DNA of 64,000 nt from Flammeovirga pectinis (GCF_003970675.1 NZ_CP034562.1:558001-622000); one strand, 5' to 3'; numbered from the stretch's first letter, positions 43,341 through 52,462 are shown. Notes: generated from the sequence alone by a model not told the origin. A program made the numbers and translations.

Positions 43341-43914
43341 TAAGATCGAAGGTTGGGATTCTTTTTATAAGTCACCTAATGCATTTGGAAATCCTTATCC
43401 AGAATTGATTCATTTTTTAGAGGAGATTAAAATTAAAAGGAATTTATTAGATCTAGGTGCCGGTCAGGGCAGAACTACAATTCCTACTACAAAGTTAGGC
43501 TATAAAGTTACTGCTGTTGATTATTCTAGAGAAGGTATCTCTATAATTAAAAATTCTTTGGAAAAAGTTGATACGGAAGTTGCAGATATATTTGACTACA
43601 AAATTAGTCAGATGTATCAGATAATACTTTTAGATGCAGTAATACATTGTCAGCCCGAAGATTTAGAAAGAGAAAGTCAGCTCTTTAAATCCATAGAAAA
43701 TAAGTTAGAAAAGGATGGCTTTTTACTCTTAATTACTCACCAATGGGATATGAGAGAAGATCACCTAATAAAGCTATTTAATAAAAATTATCAGTCATTA
43801 AAATTCCAATTCAATTCACATATTGTTCATTCTTTCATACCACCAAATCAAATAGAAAAAAGTAGTATGGAAATGTCGTTTATGTGTTTTAAAAAAATAG
43901 ATAGAAATGAGTAA
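43330..43914 (+). CDS. class I SAM-dependent methyltransferase
   Basis: A 194-residue protein with a Rossmann-fold methyltransferase core. Motif I is LLDLGAGQGRTTIPTTKLGY, followed by VTAVDYSREGISI and IILLDAVIHCQPEDL. It is similar to TehB-like methyltransferases. No ATG precedes the motifs, so translation probably starts at TTG 43330, which overlaps the previous gene by 11 bases and suggests translational coupling. The target is unknown; the neighbouring nucleotidyltransferase hints at a sugar or lipid substrate, but that is inference. Confidence 0.75.
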   Translation: MEINKIEGWDSFYKSPNAFGNPYPELIHFLEEIKIKRNLLDLGAGQGRTTIPTTKLGYKVTAVDYSREGISIIKNSLEKVDTEVADIFDYKISQMYQIILLDAVIHCQPEDLERESQLFKSIENKLEKDGFLLLITHQWDMREDHLIKLFNKNYQSLKFQFNSHIVHSFIPPNQIEKSSMEMSFMCFKKIDRNE

Positions 43915-44662
43915 GACAGCATTAATCACAGGAGCTACCTCTGGCATTGGTAAAGCAACAGCAGAATTATTTGCAGAGCATGGTATACATTTAATTATTT
44001 GTGGTAGAAGACAAGACCGATTAGATCAATTAAAAAAAGAGCTAAAAGAAAAAGTGAATGTACATACTTTGTCTTTTGATGTTAGAGATAAAGAAGCTGT
44101 ATTTAGTAAACTAAACTCATTACCAGATGAGTTTAAAGTAATAGATATTTTAGTAAACAATGCTGGGAATGCACATGGTTTATCTCCTATTCAAGATGGA
44201 AATGTTGATGACTGGGATGCCATGATTGATATTAATGTAAAGGGATTATTGTATGTTTCTAAAGTTATTATTAATCAGATGAAAGAGCGTAAGGCAGGGC
44301 ATATTATAAATATAGGCTCAATTGCAGGTAAAGATGTTTATCCCAATGGAAATGTTTATAACGCATCAAAATTTGCTGTAAATGCTTTAAACGAAGCAAT
44401 GCGTTACGACCTTAATGAATTTGGTATTCGAGTTGGTGCTGTTCACCCAGGGTTAGTAAATACAGAATTTTCTGAAGTGCGATTTAAAGGAGATAAAGAA
44501 AAAGCAGAGAATGTGTATAAAGGTTACGATCCATTATATGCAGAAGATATTGCTGATATTATCTATTTTATGGTATCAAGAAAACGCCATGTAAATATTG
44601 CAGACCTTGTTGTTTACCCAACAGCACAAGCATCTGCAACAATTTTGAATAAAAATAATTAG
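43907..44662 (+). CDS. short-chain dehydrogenase/reductase (YdfG-like)
   Basis: A 251-residue NAD(P)-dependent oxidoreductase of the classical SDR family. The cofactor loop is TGATSGIGKATAE (residues 7-19), NNAG follows at about 85, the catalytic S is in NIGSIAGKD, and the Y-x3-K motif is YNASKFAVNAL. The arginine-rich CGRRQDRL after strand 2 suggests NADP(H). It most resembles YdfG-type enzymes that oxidise or reduce short hydroxy acids such as serine. It overlaps the methyltransferase gene by eight bases. Confidence 0.93.
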   Translation: MSKTALITGATSGIGKATAELFAEHGIHLIICGRRQDRLDQLKKELKEKVNVHTLSFDVRDKEAVFSKLNSLPDEFKVIDILVNNAGNAHGLSPIQDGNVDDWDAMIDINVKGLLYVSKVIINQMKERKAGHIINIGSIAGKDVYPNGNVYNASKFAVNALNEAMRYDLNEFGIRVGAVHPGLVNTEFSEVRFKGDKEKAENVYKGYDPLYAEDIADIIYFMVSRKRHVNIADLVVYPTAQASATILNKNN

Positions 44663-44696
44663 TAAGAAAATCTATCCTATCTCTTTTTAAGAGAGT

Positions 44697-44736
44697 AAAA
44701 AAAAGTGAGTCACCTCGAAAAGAAGTGACTCACTTT
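44697..44736. terminator. bidirectional terminator
   Basis: AAAAGTGAGTCAC pairs with GTGACTCACTTTT between the convergent SDR and purA genes. Confidence 0.85.
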
Positions 44737-44757
44737 TAATATATAGAAGCTTATAAA

Positions 44758-46023
44758 TTACTTCATAATTGTTTCCTCTCTATCTGGTCCCATAGAAACC
44801 ATTGTGATAGGAACACCAATGTAATCTTCGATGAATTTAACGTACTCTAATAATTCAGTTGGAAGTTGTTCAAATGGAAGCTTTACATCCACTTCTTGAT
44901 TCCATCCTTTTAGCGTAGTATAAACAGATTCTTTAATATCTTCTAAATCGTAAGGTACTTCTGTTGTAGTAGTACCATCTTTTAGAATATACTCCGTACA
45001 GATTTTGATCTCTTTAAAAGTATTCATTACATCTGCCTTCATCATAAATAATTCAGTAGCACCGTTAAGCATTACTGCATATTTTAGCATAGGAAGATCT
45101 AACCAACCACATCTTCTTTGACGACCTGTAGTAGCACCAAACTCATGACCTAAGTTTTGTAAGTCTTCTCCAACCTGATCAAAAAGTTCTGTTGGGAAAG
45201 GACCTGAACCTACACGAGTACAGTATGCTTTAAAGATACCAAAGATATTCTTCTGAGCATTTGGAGCAACACCTAAACCAGTAGAAGCACCTGCAGCAAA
45301 AGTAGTAGAACTTGTTACAAATGGATACGAACCAAAATCTACATCAAGTAAAGAACCTTGAGCACCTTCTGCTAATACTTTTTTTCCTGCTTTTAAAGCA
45401 TCGTTTACAAAGTACTCACTGTTTACGAAAGTAAGTTTCTTTAAGAACTCAATAGCACTAAAGAATTCTTCTTCCATTGCAGGTAATTGCTCAGTGAAAT
45501 CGAACTTGTAGAAGTTTAAGATTTCAATGTGTTTAGCTTTTAAAGCATCGTACTTTTCTTGAAAGTTTTCAGCAAATAAATCACCTGTTCTTAAACCTAC
45601 ACGTGCAGACTTATCTTGGTAAGTTGGTCCGATACCTTTTAAAGTAGAACCAATTTTTTGATCACCTTTACTCTTTTCATAGGCAGCATCAAGCAATCTA
45701 TGTGTAGGAATAATTAAGTGTGTTTTCTTAGAAAGAAGTATTTTTTCTCTAATTGAAAAACCAGCTGCTTCTAATTTTTCAATTTCTTCGCGGAAAATAC
45801 GAATGTCAAGTACTACACCATTACCAATAATATTAGCTGTTCCCTCTTGGAAAACACCTGAAGGAATTTGGTGAAGTACAAACTTCTTACCATCGAATTC
45901 TAAAGTATGTCCTGCGTTGGGTCCACCTTGGAAACGTGCAACAACATCATACTTTGGAGCAAGGACATCGACAACTTTGCCTTTTCCTTCATCTCCCCAC
46001 TGCATACCTAAAAGAATATCCAT
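44758..46023 (-). CDS. purA: adenylosuccinate synthase
   Basis: A 421-residue GTP-dependent ligase joining IMP and aspartate in AMP synthesis. The GTP site and catalytic loop is WGDEGKGKVVDVLAPKYD (residues 9-26), followed by RFQGGPNAGHTLEF, GNGVVLD, GIGPTYQDKSARVGLR, LAEGAQGSLLDVDFGSYPFV and ATTGRQRRCGWLD. All family blocks are complete and the length is typical. It stands apart from purD and purK. It may share a transcript with the STAS gene that starts 406 bases upstream and ends 56 bases before it. Confidence 0.98.
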   Translation of the reverse strand: MDILLGMQWGDEGKGKVVDVLAPKYDVVARFQGGPNAGHTLEFDGKKFVLHQIPSGVFQEGTANIIGNGVVLDIRIFREEIEKLEAAGFSIREKILLSKKTHLIIPTHRLLDAAYEKSKGDQKIGSTLKGIGPTYQDKSARVGLRTGDLFAENFQEKYDALKAKHIEILNFYKFDFTEQLPAMEEEFFSAIEFLKKLTFVNSEYFVNDALKAGKKVLAEGAQGSLLDVDFGSYPFVTSSTTFAAGASTGLGVAPNAQKNIFGIFKAYCTRVGSGPFPTELFDQVGEDLQNLGHEFGATTGRQRRCGWLDLPMLKYAVMLNGATELFMMKADVMNTFKEIKICTEYILKDGTTTTEVPYDLEDIKESVYTTLKGWNQEVDVKLPFEQLPTELLEYVKFIEDYIGVPITMVSMGPDREETIMK

Positions 46024-46078
46024 TCTTAATAGAATTATATTATAGTCCTGTATTAATTTTCAATAATAAATTATGCAA

Positions 46079-46429
46079 TTAACTACGGTTTAACCTTAGT
46101 AATTGCATTGCTTCTCCACGTCTAGTTACTGTTTGGAATACTTTATCTAGTTTCGTGATCTTTAACAACTTTGTCAGTTGTTCAGGTGGTGATATTATTA
46201 ACATTTTTCCTTTATGTTGAGAAATGTCAGTATACAATCGCACAAGCATACTTAACCCACCACTATTCATGTGATTTACCTCTGATGCATCCACTACAAA
46301 ATCAATATTACCAGACCTTGTGAAAATCTTTGCATCTCGAATTAAAATTTTTTCTTTAGGTAACCCTAAATAATCTCCTTTTAACTTAATATTTATAATT
46401 TGATCATAAATAAAGAAGCTGTATTCCAT
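46079..46429 (-). CDS. STAS-domain anti-sigma factor antagonist
   Basis: A 116-residue STAS domain. Beta-strands (YSFFIYDQIINIKLKGDYLG) lead to the loop VDASEVNHMNSGGLSMLVRL, where S of NSGG matches the conserved phosphorylatable serine of SpoIIAA-like antagonists. The C-terminal helix is TKLLKITKLDKVFQTV. Such proteins bind serine kinases or anti-sigma factors in partner-switching systems. No RsbW-type kinase is visible beside it; the partner lies elsewhere. A TATATTTG box lies at 46459-46466. Confidence 0.85.
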   Translation of the reverse strand: MEYSFFIYDQIINIKLKGDYLGLPKEKILIRDAKIFTRSGNIDFVVDASEVNHMNSGGLSMLVRLYTDISQHKGKMLIISPPEQLTKLLKITKLDKVFQTVTRRGEAMQLLRLNRS

Positions 46430-46595
46430 TTTTTTCTAGTTTTTAGTGAAAAACCTCACAAATATAACTTGAAGATAGTTAGGAAACTGTAATCAATTAT
46501 AATTTTATCATAACTTCGGGGTTGAAAGTGTGTTTCTTTTAAAATAATAAGGAAAAAAAAGCATTTTTTATTAGTAGAACTATCAAAGTAAGGCG

Positions 46596-47690
46596 ATGAA
46601 TACATTTGGAAAAGCATTTCGAATCACAACTTTTGGCGAATCTCATGGCAAAGCTATTGGTGTAACAATAGATGGTTGTCCTGCAGGCGTACAATTTGAC
46701 TTAGAGGAAATTCAGAATGAATTAGATAGACGTAAACCAGGTCAATCAAAAATTACAACTCAAAGAAAAGAAGCGGATTCTGTAGACGTTCTTTCTGGAG
46801 TTTTTGAAGGCGTTACAACTGGAACACCTATTGGATTACTTATTTGGAATCAAGACCAAAGAAGTAAGGATTATTCTCATATTAAAGATGTATTCAGACC
46901 TTCTCATGCAGATTATACTTACCATGCAAAATATGGTAATAGAGATTATAGAGGTGGAGGTAGAAGTTCTGCAAGAGAAACTGCAGCAAGAGTTGCAGGT
47001 GGAGCAGTAGCAAAACAATTTTTAAATAGCTTAGGAATTAAGTTTAATGCTTATGTTTCTGAAGTAGGTGATATTAAAGTATCTGATGATTATACTACTT
47101 TAGATTTTGCTGAAGTAGAAAAAAATATAGTTCGTTGTCCAGATGCTGAAAAGGCAGAAGCAATGATCGAATTAATAGATCAAGTAAGAAAAGATAGAGA
47201 TACTATTGGAGGTATAGTATCTTGTGTTATTTCTGGTGTACCTGCAGGTTTAGGTGAACCAGTTTTTGATCGTTTAAATGCAGAATTAGGAAAAGCAATG
47301 CTAAGTATCAATGCTTGTAAAGGTTTTGAATACGGTAGTGGTTTTGCAGGAACTAAATTAAGAGGTTCTACGCATAATGACGCTTTCTATGCTGATGATG
47401 CTGGAAAAATTAGAACAAAAACAAATTTATCAGGAGGTATTCAAGGTGGAATATCTAACGGTGAAGATATTTATTTTCGTACAGCATTTAAGCCTGTTGC
47501 TACAATTATGGTAGATCAGGATTCTATTGATAAGGATGGAAATGAAGCTACAGTATCTGGAAAAGGAAGACACGATCCTTGTGTTGTTCCAAGAGCGGTA
47601 CCAATTGTAGAAGCAATGTCTGCTTTAACTATTGCAGATATGGTTATAAGAGCAAAAGGAAATCGATTAGATCAAATTCTTGATAAATAA
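46596..47690 (+). CDS. aroC: chorismate synthase
   Basis: A 364-residue enzyme producing chorismate from EPSP, last step of the shikimate pathway, dependent on reduced FMN. Family motifs: [19 protein letters not shown] (residues 14-32), the RRxPGQ region ([16 protein letters not shown]), [37 protein letters not shown], and the C-terminal [14 protein letters not shown]. Length and blocks are complete. It is divergent from the STAS gene. A terminator follows. Confidence 0.98.
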   Translation: MNTFGKAFRITTFGESHGKAIGVTIDGCPAGVQFDLEEIQNELDRRKPGQSKITTQRKEADSVDVLSGVFEGVTTGTPIGLLIWNQDQRSKDYSHIKDVFRPSHADYTYHAKYGNRDYRGGGRSSARETAARVAGGAVAKQFLNSLGIKFNAYVSEVGDIKVSDDYTTLDFAEVEKNIVRCPDAEKAEAMIELIDQVRKDRDTIGGIVSCVISGVPAGLGEPVFDRLNAELGKAMLSINACKGFEYGSGFAGTKLRGSTHNDAFYADDAGKIRTKTNLSGGIQGGISNGEDIYFRTAFKPVATIMVDQDSIDKDGNEATVSGKGRHDPCVVPRAVPIVEAMSALTIADMVIRAKGNRLDQILDK

Positions 47691-47712
47691 TTCAAGAGAA
47701 AATATATTAAAA

Positions 47713-47749
47713 GACAAACTATTTCTATTTTGAAGTAGTTTGTTTTTTT
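47713..47749 (+). terminator. intrinsic terminator of aroC
   Basis: ACAAACTATTTC pairs with GAAGTAGTTTGT, then seven T. Confidence 0.8.
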
Positions 47750-47768
47750 ATGCATAAAATTATATGAA

Positions 47769-48650
47769 ATGAAGAATATAATCATATACCAGGCTTACGG
47801 AATGGAAGAGATTCTGAATGAATGTATCATGTCAATTCATTCCTTATCAAAGTATGAAAATACAATTGACCTTATAGTAATTTACACTGATAGTGTAAGT
47901 TATTTAGAGCAACGGTTACCTCAGAAGTATGTATATGATTTTAGAACTATAACTAATGAGCAAATAATTGACTGGAAAGGGGTGTTTTCATTTGTTCATA
48001 GAGTTAAAATAAAAGTTCTCCTCGATTATTTAAATAGTTCGACTATTGAACAGGATTTTAATCTTCTCTATTTAGATACTGATACAATTTTTATTGAAAA
48101 CTCAGACTTGATTTTTGAAAAAATAAATAATAATATCTTATTGATGCATGATGATGAAGGTATTATTGTAGATAATAAAAAAAATATAGTACATAAAAAA
48201 CTAACAAGATATCTAAAAATCCGTTTTGAGGAGGAAGGAGATTTCCCATTGAAACAAACAATGTATAATGCAGGAGTTTTGGGTTTTAAAAAATCTGATA
48301 AAGAATTGTTAGATAAAGTGTTACTATTTTCTGATAGTATTCATAAAAACCGACAAACTCATGTTTCTGAACAGTTTTCTTTTTCAGTTATATTCTCTAA
48401 TGAAAAAGGTAGGGGCTTTGAGTTATTGAAATCTTACATTTATCATTATTGGAACTTTAAAGAATATAGAACAGTACTAAAAATATTTTTTGATAAGTAT
48501 CAGTATTCAGCAGTTATTTCTACTCATTTTGAAAAGATTGACCCTAGACCATTACAAGAACCTAAATTAGCTTATGAAACTTCTGGTTTCTTAAAGAAAA
48601 ATATTAAAAAGTTATTTGGTAAGTGGAAAATGCCTGATTATGAAATATAG
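47769..48650 (+). CDS. glycosyltransferase-like protein (293 aa)
   Basis: A 293-residue protein with no signal peptide. It has the profile of nucleotide-diphospho-sugar transferases: an early helix-rich part, the strand and DxD-like metal site FNLLYLDTDTIFIE (about residues 96-109), and MYNAGVLGFKKSD (about 165-177), a pattern seen in the GT8-like or GT77-like families where the N-A-G-V/F motif follows the DxD. It ends in a basic stretch (FLKKNIKKLFGKWKMPD). Exact donor and acceptor are unknown. A terminator follows. The gene is close to the IS3 insertion but intact. Confidence 0.65.
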   Translation: MKNIIIYQAYGMEEILNECIMSIHSLSKYENTIDLIVIYTDSVSYLEQRLPQKYVYDFRTITNEQIIDWKGVFSFVHRVKIKVLLDYLNSSTIEQDFNLLYLDTDTIFIENSDLIFEKINNNILLMHDDEGIIVDNKKNIVHKKLTRYLKIRFEEEGDFPLKQTMYNAGVLGFKKSDKELLDKVLLFSDSIHKNRQTHVSEQFSFSVIFSNEKGRGFELLKSYIYHYWNFKEYRTVLKIFFDKYQYSAVISTHFEKIDPRPLQEPKLAYETSGFLKKNIKKLFGKWKMPDYEI

Positions 48651-48667
48651 GTAGCCATTTAAATAGC

Positions 48668-48704
48668 AAAAAGGGTTCTAGAAATTAATCTAGAACCCTT
48701 TTTT
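48668..48704 (+). terminator. intrinsic terminator
   Basis: AAAAAGGGTTCTAGA pairs with TCTAGAACCCTTTTT. It is intact, with the IS3 left end 11 bases further on. Confidence 0.9.
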
Positions 48705-48753
48705 ATATTAACTGTGTCTCGTCCTGAATTAGTGTTACACAAAACGTAACATT

Positions 48754-49182
48754 ATGAATGATCATCAAGAATATCAGTACACTAAGCGCACACAAAAAGA
48801 TTACAGCTACTCTTTTAAATTACAAGTTGTAGATGAAGTGGAACGAGGAGAAATAGGTATAACAGCTGCAAGACTTAAATATGGAATCCAAGGTCATGCT
48901 ACGGTCCGTACTTGGATAAGAAAGTATGGTAATTTAGATTGGGATAATAAATCTGATTTAAAAATGGGAAAGACACCAGAACAAAAATTATTGGAGCTAG
49001 AACAAAAGGTTCTATTATTAGAGAAGCAAAAAGCTTCTTTAGAAAAACAACTCTACGTAACAGATAAAAAAGCAATTTTCTTTGATATGATGATCGATAT
49101 TGCTGAGGATGAGTTTAATATTCCGATTAGAAAAAAGTCTTTACCCAAGCAGTTGACCAATTCAAAAACGAAGAAAAAATAG
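48754..49182 (+). CDS. IS3-family transposase OrfA
   Basis: A 142-residue protein. The N-terminal helix-turn-helix (SYSFKLQVVDEVERGEIGIT, then KYGIQGHATVRTWIRKYG) binds the element ends, and a leucine-zipper-like coiled coil at 75-105 (EQKLLELEQKVLLLEKQKAS) is used for assembly with OrfAB. Near the end of the frame AAAAAAG at 49131-49137 is positioned as A-AAA-AAG in this frame, a typical -1 slippage site leading into orfB. The frame stops at 49182. Confidence 0.92.
   Translation: MNDHQEYQYTKRTQKDYSYSFKLQVVDEVERGEIGITAARLKYGIQGHATVRTWIRKYGNLDWDNKSDLKMGKTPEQKLLELEQKVLLLEKQKASLEKQLYVTDKKAIFFDMMIDIAEDEFNIPIRKKSLPKQLTNSKTKKK
49131..49137 (+). promoter_or_regulatory. programmed -1 frameshift site
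   Basis: AAAAAAG lies at the start of the overlap between the orfA frame and the orfB frame, which is open from 49131. After slippage the sequence reads K-V-F-T-Q-A-V-D then into EKIGVKPTYELLGL, the usual start of IS3 OrfB proteins, so an OrfAB fusion transposase can be made. Confidence 0.8.
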
Positions 49183-49202
49183 GAGTCAAACCGACTTATG
49201 AA

Positions 49203-50060
49203 TTGCTTGGGTTAAATCGACAAATTTATTATCGTTCGAAAAGGAAAGTAAAAAACAATAATAGTATTGCATCTAAAGTAGTAGACTTAGTGAAAAAAAT
49301 TCGTTTGAAGCAAACTAAAATAGGGACAAGGAAATTATATCAATTACTTCTTCCTGAATTGCAATTACTAAATGTAGGTCGAGATAAGCTTTTTGATATC
49401 ATGAGGGCTAATCGACTCGATATCAAGCCTAAAAAACAATATCATGTCACTACAAATTCTCATCACAGGTTTAAAAAGCATAAAAATCTTATTGAACACT
49501 TGGAAATAAAAAGACCTGAACAAGTATTAGTTTCTGATATAACTTACATAGGTGAGCGAAGTAACCCAATGTACCTCTCCTTGGTAACAGATGCCTATTC
49601 TAAGAAAATAATGGGGTTAAATATATCAGATAGTTTGAATGCAAATGGAGCTATTGCAGCATTAAAAGAAGCAGTACACAATAGAAGCTATGTTGATTTA
49701 CCAATGATACATCATTCAGATAGAGGACTACAATATTGTAGTCATGAGTATCAACGACATCTTCAGGAAAATAAAATAGTGTGCTCGATGACGGAATCTT
49801 ACGACCCTTATCAAAATGCGGTAGCAGAAAGAATAAACGGAATTCTTAAGCAAGAATTTATTTTAGGAATAAAAATTAATGATCTCGATTTGATGAATAA
49901 ATTTATTAGAGAATCTGTATATATTTACAATAATGAAAGGCCTCATTGGAGTAATTATATGAAGACACCTGTTGAGATGCATCAGCAAAGTGAAATAAAA
50001 ATGAGAACTTATAAAAGTAAAAATAGCACCGAGTCTACACCCGATGCTATCAATATATAG
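49203..50060 (+). CDS. IS3-family transposase OrfB (DDE integrase core)
   Basis: At least 285 residues from the TTG at 49203, but the open frame begins at 49131 and the working product is probably the OrfAB fusion. The DDE catalytic triad is intact: D112 (VSDITYIG), D173 (HHSDRGLQY) and E209 (NAVAERINGIL), with the family's 35-residue spacing between the last two. An HTH_21-like part (TKIGTRKLYQLL) precedes the rve core. The C-terminal YNNERPHWSNYMKTPVEM is also conserved. No inactivating mutation is seen. Confidence 0.92.
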   Translation: MLGLNRQIYYRSKRKVKNNNSIASKVVDLVKKIRLKQTKIGTRKLYQLLLPELQLLNVGRDKLFDIMRANRLDIKPKKQYHVTTNSHHRFKKHKNLIEHLEIKRPEQVLVSDITYIGERSNPMYLSLVTDAYSKKIMGLNISDSLNANGAIAALKEAVHNRSYVDLPMIHHSDRGLQYCSHEYQRHLQENKIVCSMTESYDPYQNAVAERINGILKQEFILGIKINDLDLMNKFIRESVYIYNNERPHWSNYMKTPVEMHQQSEIKMRTYKSKNSTESTPDAINI

Positions 50061-50123
50061 TAGTCTAAATCTGTAACGCTATGGACGGACTAGACACTGA
50101 ATTAAATCAGAAACATTCAAATC

Positions 50124-51209
50124 TTAGTTATCGAAGATGTTTACATCATTCAAGTCAGAGAATGCTTGCTCTAAACGAGCGATCATAGACTCTTCAGATA
50201 CACGTAACCATTTACGAGGATCGTAATATTTTTTGTTAGGTTCGTCAGCACCTTCTGGGTTACCGATTTGACCTTGTAAGTAATCATGGTATTTAGCATC
50301 GTATCCACGAATACCATCCCAAGTTGCCCATTGAGTATCAGTGTCAATGTTCATTTTGATTACACCGTAAGAGATACCCTCACGAATTTCTTCTAAAGAA
50401 GAACCTGAACCACCGTGGAATACAAATTTCACTGGTTTTTTAGATTCAGTACCATGCTTCTCAACGATATATTTTTGAGAATCATCTAAGATAGAAGGAG
50501 TTAACTTCACGTTACCTGGCTTATAAACACCGTGAACGTTACCGAAAGCTGCAGCTACTAAGAATTTGTGATCAATAGCACCTAATTTTTCGTAAGAATA
50601 ATCAACTTCAGAAGGTTGAGTGTAAAGACGAGAAGGATCAACGTCAGAGTTGTCAACACCATCTTCTTCACCACCAGTGATACCTAATTCGATTTCAAGA
50701 GTTTGACCAATTTTAGCCATACGCTCGAAGTACTTACAAGAGATTTCCATATTTTCTTCTAATGGCTCCTCAGAAAGGTCAATCATGTGAGAAGAAAATA
50801 AAGGCTTACCTGTTTCAGCAAAATGTTTCTCAGAAGCGTCTAAAAGACCGTCGATCCAAGGAAGTAATTTTTTAGCACAGTGGTCAGTGTTTAAGATTAC
50901 ACGAGCACCATAAGCTTCAGCTAATTCATGTACATGCTTTGCACCAGCGATTGCACCAGCGATTGCAGCAGCTTGACCTTCACCTTTAACACCTTTACCA
51001 GCGTAAAATGAAGCACCACCGTTAGAGAATTGAATAATAACTGGAGCCTTTAATTTAGCAGCAGTTTCCATTACAGCGTTTACTGAGTTAGAACCAACAC
51101 AGTTTACAGCAGGAAGTGCAAAACCTTTTTCAAGAGCATACTGATATACTTTCTCTACGTCCTCACCAGTGATAACACCTGGTTTAATGTCGTTAATGTT
51201 AAAAGACAT
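50124..51209 (-). CDS. fbaA: class II fructose-bisphosphate aldolase
   Basis: A 361-residue zinc-dependent aldolase that cleaves fructose 1,6-bisphosphate in glycolysis. Blocks present are FALPAVNCVGSNSVNAVMET, IQFSNGGASFYAGKG, VILNTDHCAKKLLPWIDGLL (zinc ligand H), LEIELGITGGEEDGVDNSDV, HGVYKPGNVKL, and VFHGGSGSSLEEI. ATG 51209 gives the usual length; the in-frame upstream extension overlaps the promoter box. The IS3 element ends 28 bases after the stop, so the gene's natural terminator may have been displaced. Confidence 0.97.
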   Translation of the reverse strand: MSFNINDIKPGVITGEDVEKVYQYALEKGFALPAVNCVGSNSVNAVMETAAKLKAPVIIQFSNGGASFYAGKGVKGEGQAAAIAGAIAGAKHVHELAEAYGARVILNTDHCAKKLLPWIDGLLDASEKHFAETGKPLFSSHMIDLSEEPLEENMEISCKYFERMAKIGQTLEIELGITGGEEDGVDNSDVDPSRLYTQPSEVDYSYEKLGAIDHKFLVAAAFGNVHGVYKPGNVKLTPSILDDSQKYIVEKHGTESKKPVKFVFHGGSGSSLEEIREGISYGVIKMNIDTDTQWATWDGIRGYDAKYHDYLQGQIGNPEGADEPNKKYYDPRKWLRVSEESMIARLEQAFSDLNDVNIFDN

Positions 51210-51268
51210 AATATTATTTTGAATAATTTGTGATAGCATGCATAAACTACTTATGCAAATTTGCAGCA

Positions 51269-51276
51269 CAAATATA
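51269..51276 (-). promoter_or_regulatory. candidate -7 box of fbaA (TATATTTG)
   Basis: Exact TAnnTTTG on the minus strand, with the expected start point about 54 bases before ATG 51209. The frame upstream of ATG 51209 runs into this box, so its longer N-terminus is not translated. Confidence 0.5.
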
Positions 51277-51481
51277 CAACAAGTATATCGATTATGGTAG
51301 TCCGATTTTGGTGACTTTAGTAATATTAATTTACCTATAATTATCAGTTAAAGTATCAATTTGCTAAAAAAGGGAATCTTATATGTGAATATTTATAATT
51401 ATTTAGGCTTTTAAGAAAACACCCTATATACATGTAACAGTACAGATTAAAGCCAAAAAAATAATAAAAAATAGAAAAAAA

Positions 51482-51564
51482 AGTATGCTAACATACTAAT
51501 AGACTTTTGTCGTCTTATGTTTATGAATATCTTTACGGTCCAAATGTACATTTAGTATGTACAT
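51482..51564. promoter_or_regulatory. dyad sites upstream of accD
   Basis: AGTATG-ctaa-CATACT (51482-51497) is a perfect inverted repeat. ATGTACAT occurs at 51544-51551 and again at 51557-51564; each copy is itself a palindrome. These lie 37-119 bases before the accD start and could bind a regulator of fatty-acid synthesis. GACTTTTG at 51503-51510 is a one-off match to the -7 box. The rest of the 51277-51481 gap shows nothing recognisable. Confidence 0.4.
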
Positions 51565-51600
51565 AGATTTTTATTTCTACACACAGTATAGAAGTTTCCT

Positions 51601-52443
51601 ATGGCTTGGTTCAAAAGAAAGGAACAGGGGATACAAACCCCTACCAGTGAAAAGAAAGATTCACCAGACGGTCTTTGGTATAAAACAAACCAAGGCAAGA
51701 TCATACATATGCAGGAGTTACGTGAAAATGCTTACGTATGCCCTGACGATGAATTTCATGTTAGAATTGGTTCAAAAGAATATTTTGAAATCATTTTTGA
51801 TCAAAATAAATTCGAAGAATTAGATACAAATATGACTTCAGGTAATCCTTTAAATTTTAAGGATAGTAAAACTTATGAAGATCGTATTGCGGCTAGTCAG
51901 AAAAAGACTGGTTTAAAAGATGCTTGTAGAACAGCAGTAGGTAAAGTGAATGGCTTAGATTTAGTTGTAAGCTGTATGGACTTTAGCTTTATTGGTGGTT
52001 CTATGGGTTCTGTTGTAGGTGAGAAAATTGCTAGAGGAATTGATCATGCATTGGCAAACAAAATGCCTTTCTTAATGATTTCTAAATCTGGTGGTGCACG
52101 TATGATGGAAGCAGGTTTCTCATTAATGCAAATGGCAAAAACTTCTGCTAAATTAGCATTACTTGATGAAGCAGGTTTACCTTACATCAGTTTATTAACA
52201 GATCCTACTACAGGTGGTGTTACTGCTTCTTATGCTATGCTTGGCGATTTAAATATTGCTGAACCTAATGCATTAATTGGTTTTGCAGGTCCTCGTGTAA
52301 TTCGTGAAACAATTGGTAAAGATTTACCAAAAGGTTTCCAAAGTGCAGAGTTCTTACAAGAGCAAGGATTTGTTGACATGATTGTTAACAGAAGAGAATT
52401 GAAAAGAAAATTAACAACAATTTTGAAGATGCTTCAAAGCTAA
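51601..52443 (+). CDS. accD: acetyl-CoA carboxylase carboxyltransferase subunit beta
   Basis: A 280-residue carboxyltransferase subunit that works with AccA, AccB and AccC to make malonyl-CoA. The crotonase-like core is clear ([61 protein letters not shown]). The N-terminal four-cysteine zinc ribbon of the E. coli protein is lost: the first pair reads YKTN (27-30) and the second retains only C47 in CPDD. Such zinc-free AccD forms occur in other Bacteroidota. The upstream region holds dyad symmetries. Confidence 0.95.
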   Translation: MAWFKRKEQGIQTPTSEKKDSPDGLWYKTNQGKIIHMQELRENAYVCPDDEFHVRIGSKEYFEIIFDQNKFEELDTNMTSGNPLNFKDSKTYEDRIAASQKKTGLKDACRTAVGKVNGLDLVVSCMDFSFIGGSMGSVVGEKIARGIDHALANKMPFLMISKSGGARMMEAGFSLMQMAKTSAKLALLDEAGLPYISLLTDPTTGGVTASYAMLGDLNIAEPNALIGFAGPRVIRETIGKDLPKGFQSAEFLQEQGFVDMIVNRRELKRKLTTILKMLQS

Positions 52444-52462
52444 AAGTTAATTAACTAAATAT

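Larger units (their letters stand above)
48715..50096 (+). mobile_element. complete IS3-family insertion sequence (1382 bp)
   Basis: The ends carry imperfect inverted repeats of about 25 bases: left TGTCTCGTCC...GTTACA (48715-48739) and, as reverse complement, TGTCTAGTCC...GTTACA (50072-50096), with 18 of 25 positions equal. The trinucleotide CTG flanks both sides (48712-48714 and 50097-50099), a 3-base target duplication as usual for IS3. Two overlapping reading frames with a frameshift signal lie inside. Both look intact, so the element may be mobile. It sits in the intergenic space between the 47769 gene and fbaA. Confidence 0.93.

Noticed and set aside
2232-44736. Shared GTCACCT/AGGTGAC stems in the hairpins at 2232, 15603 and 44697
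   Set aside because: The shared core is only about seven bases and flanks differ; probably chance among GC-containing terminator stems.
48715-50096. Gene disruption by the IS3 element
   Set aside because: Both flanking genes are complete; the element sits in intergenic DNA after an intact terminator.
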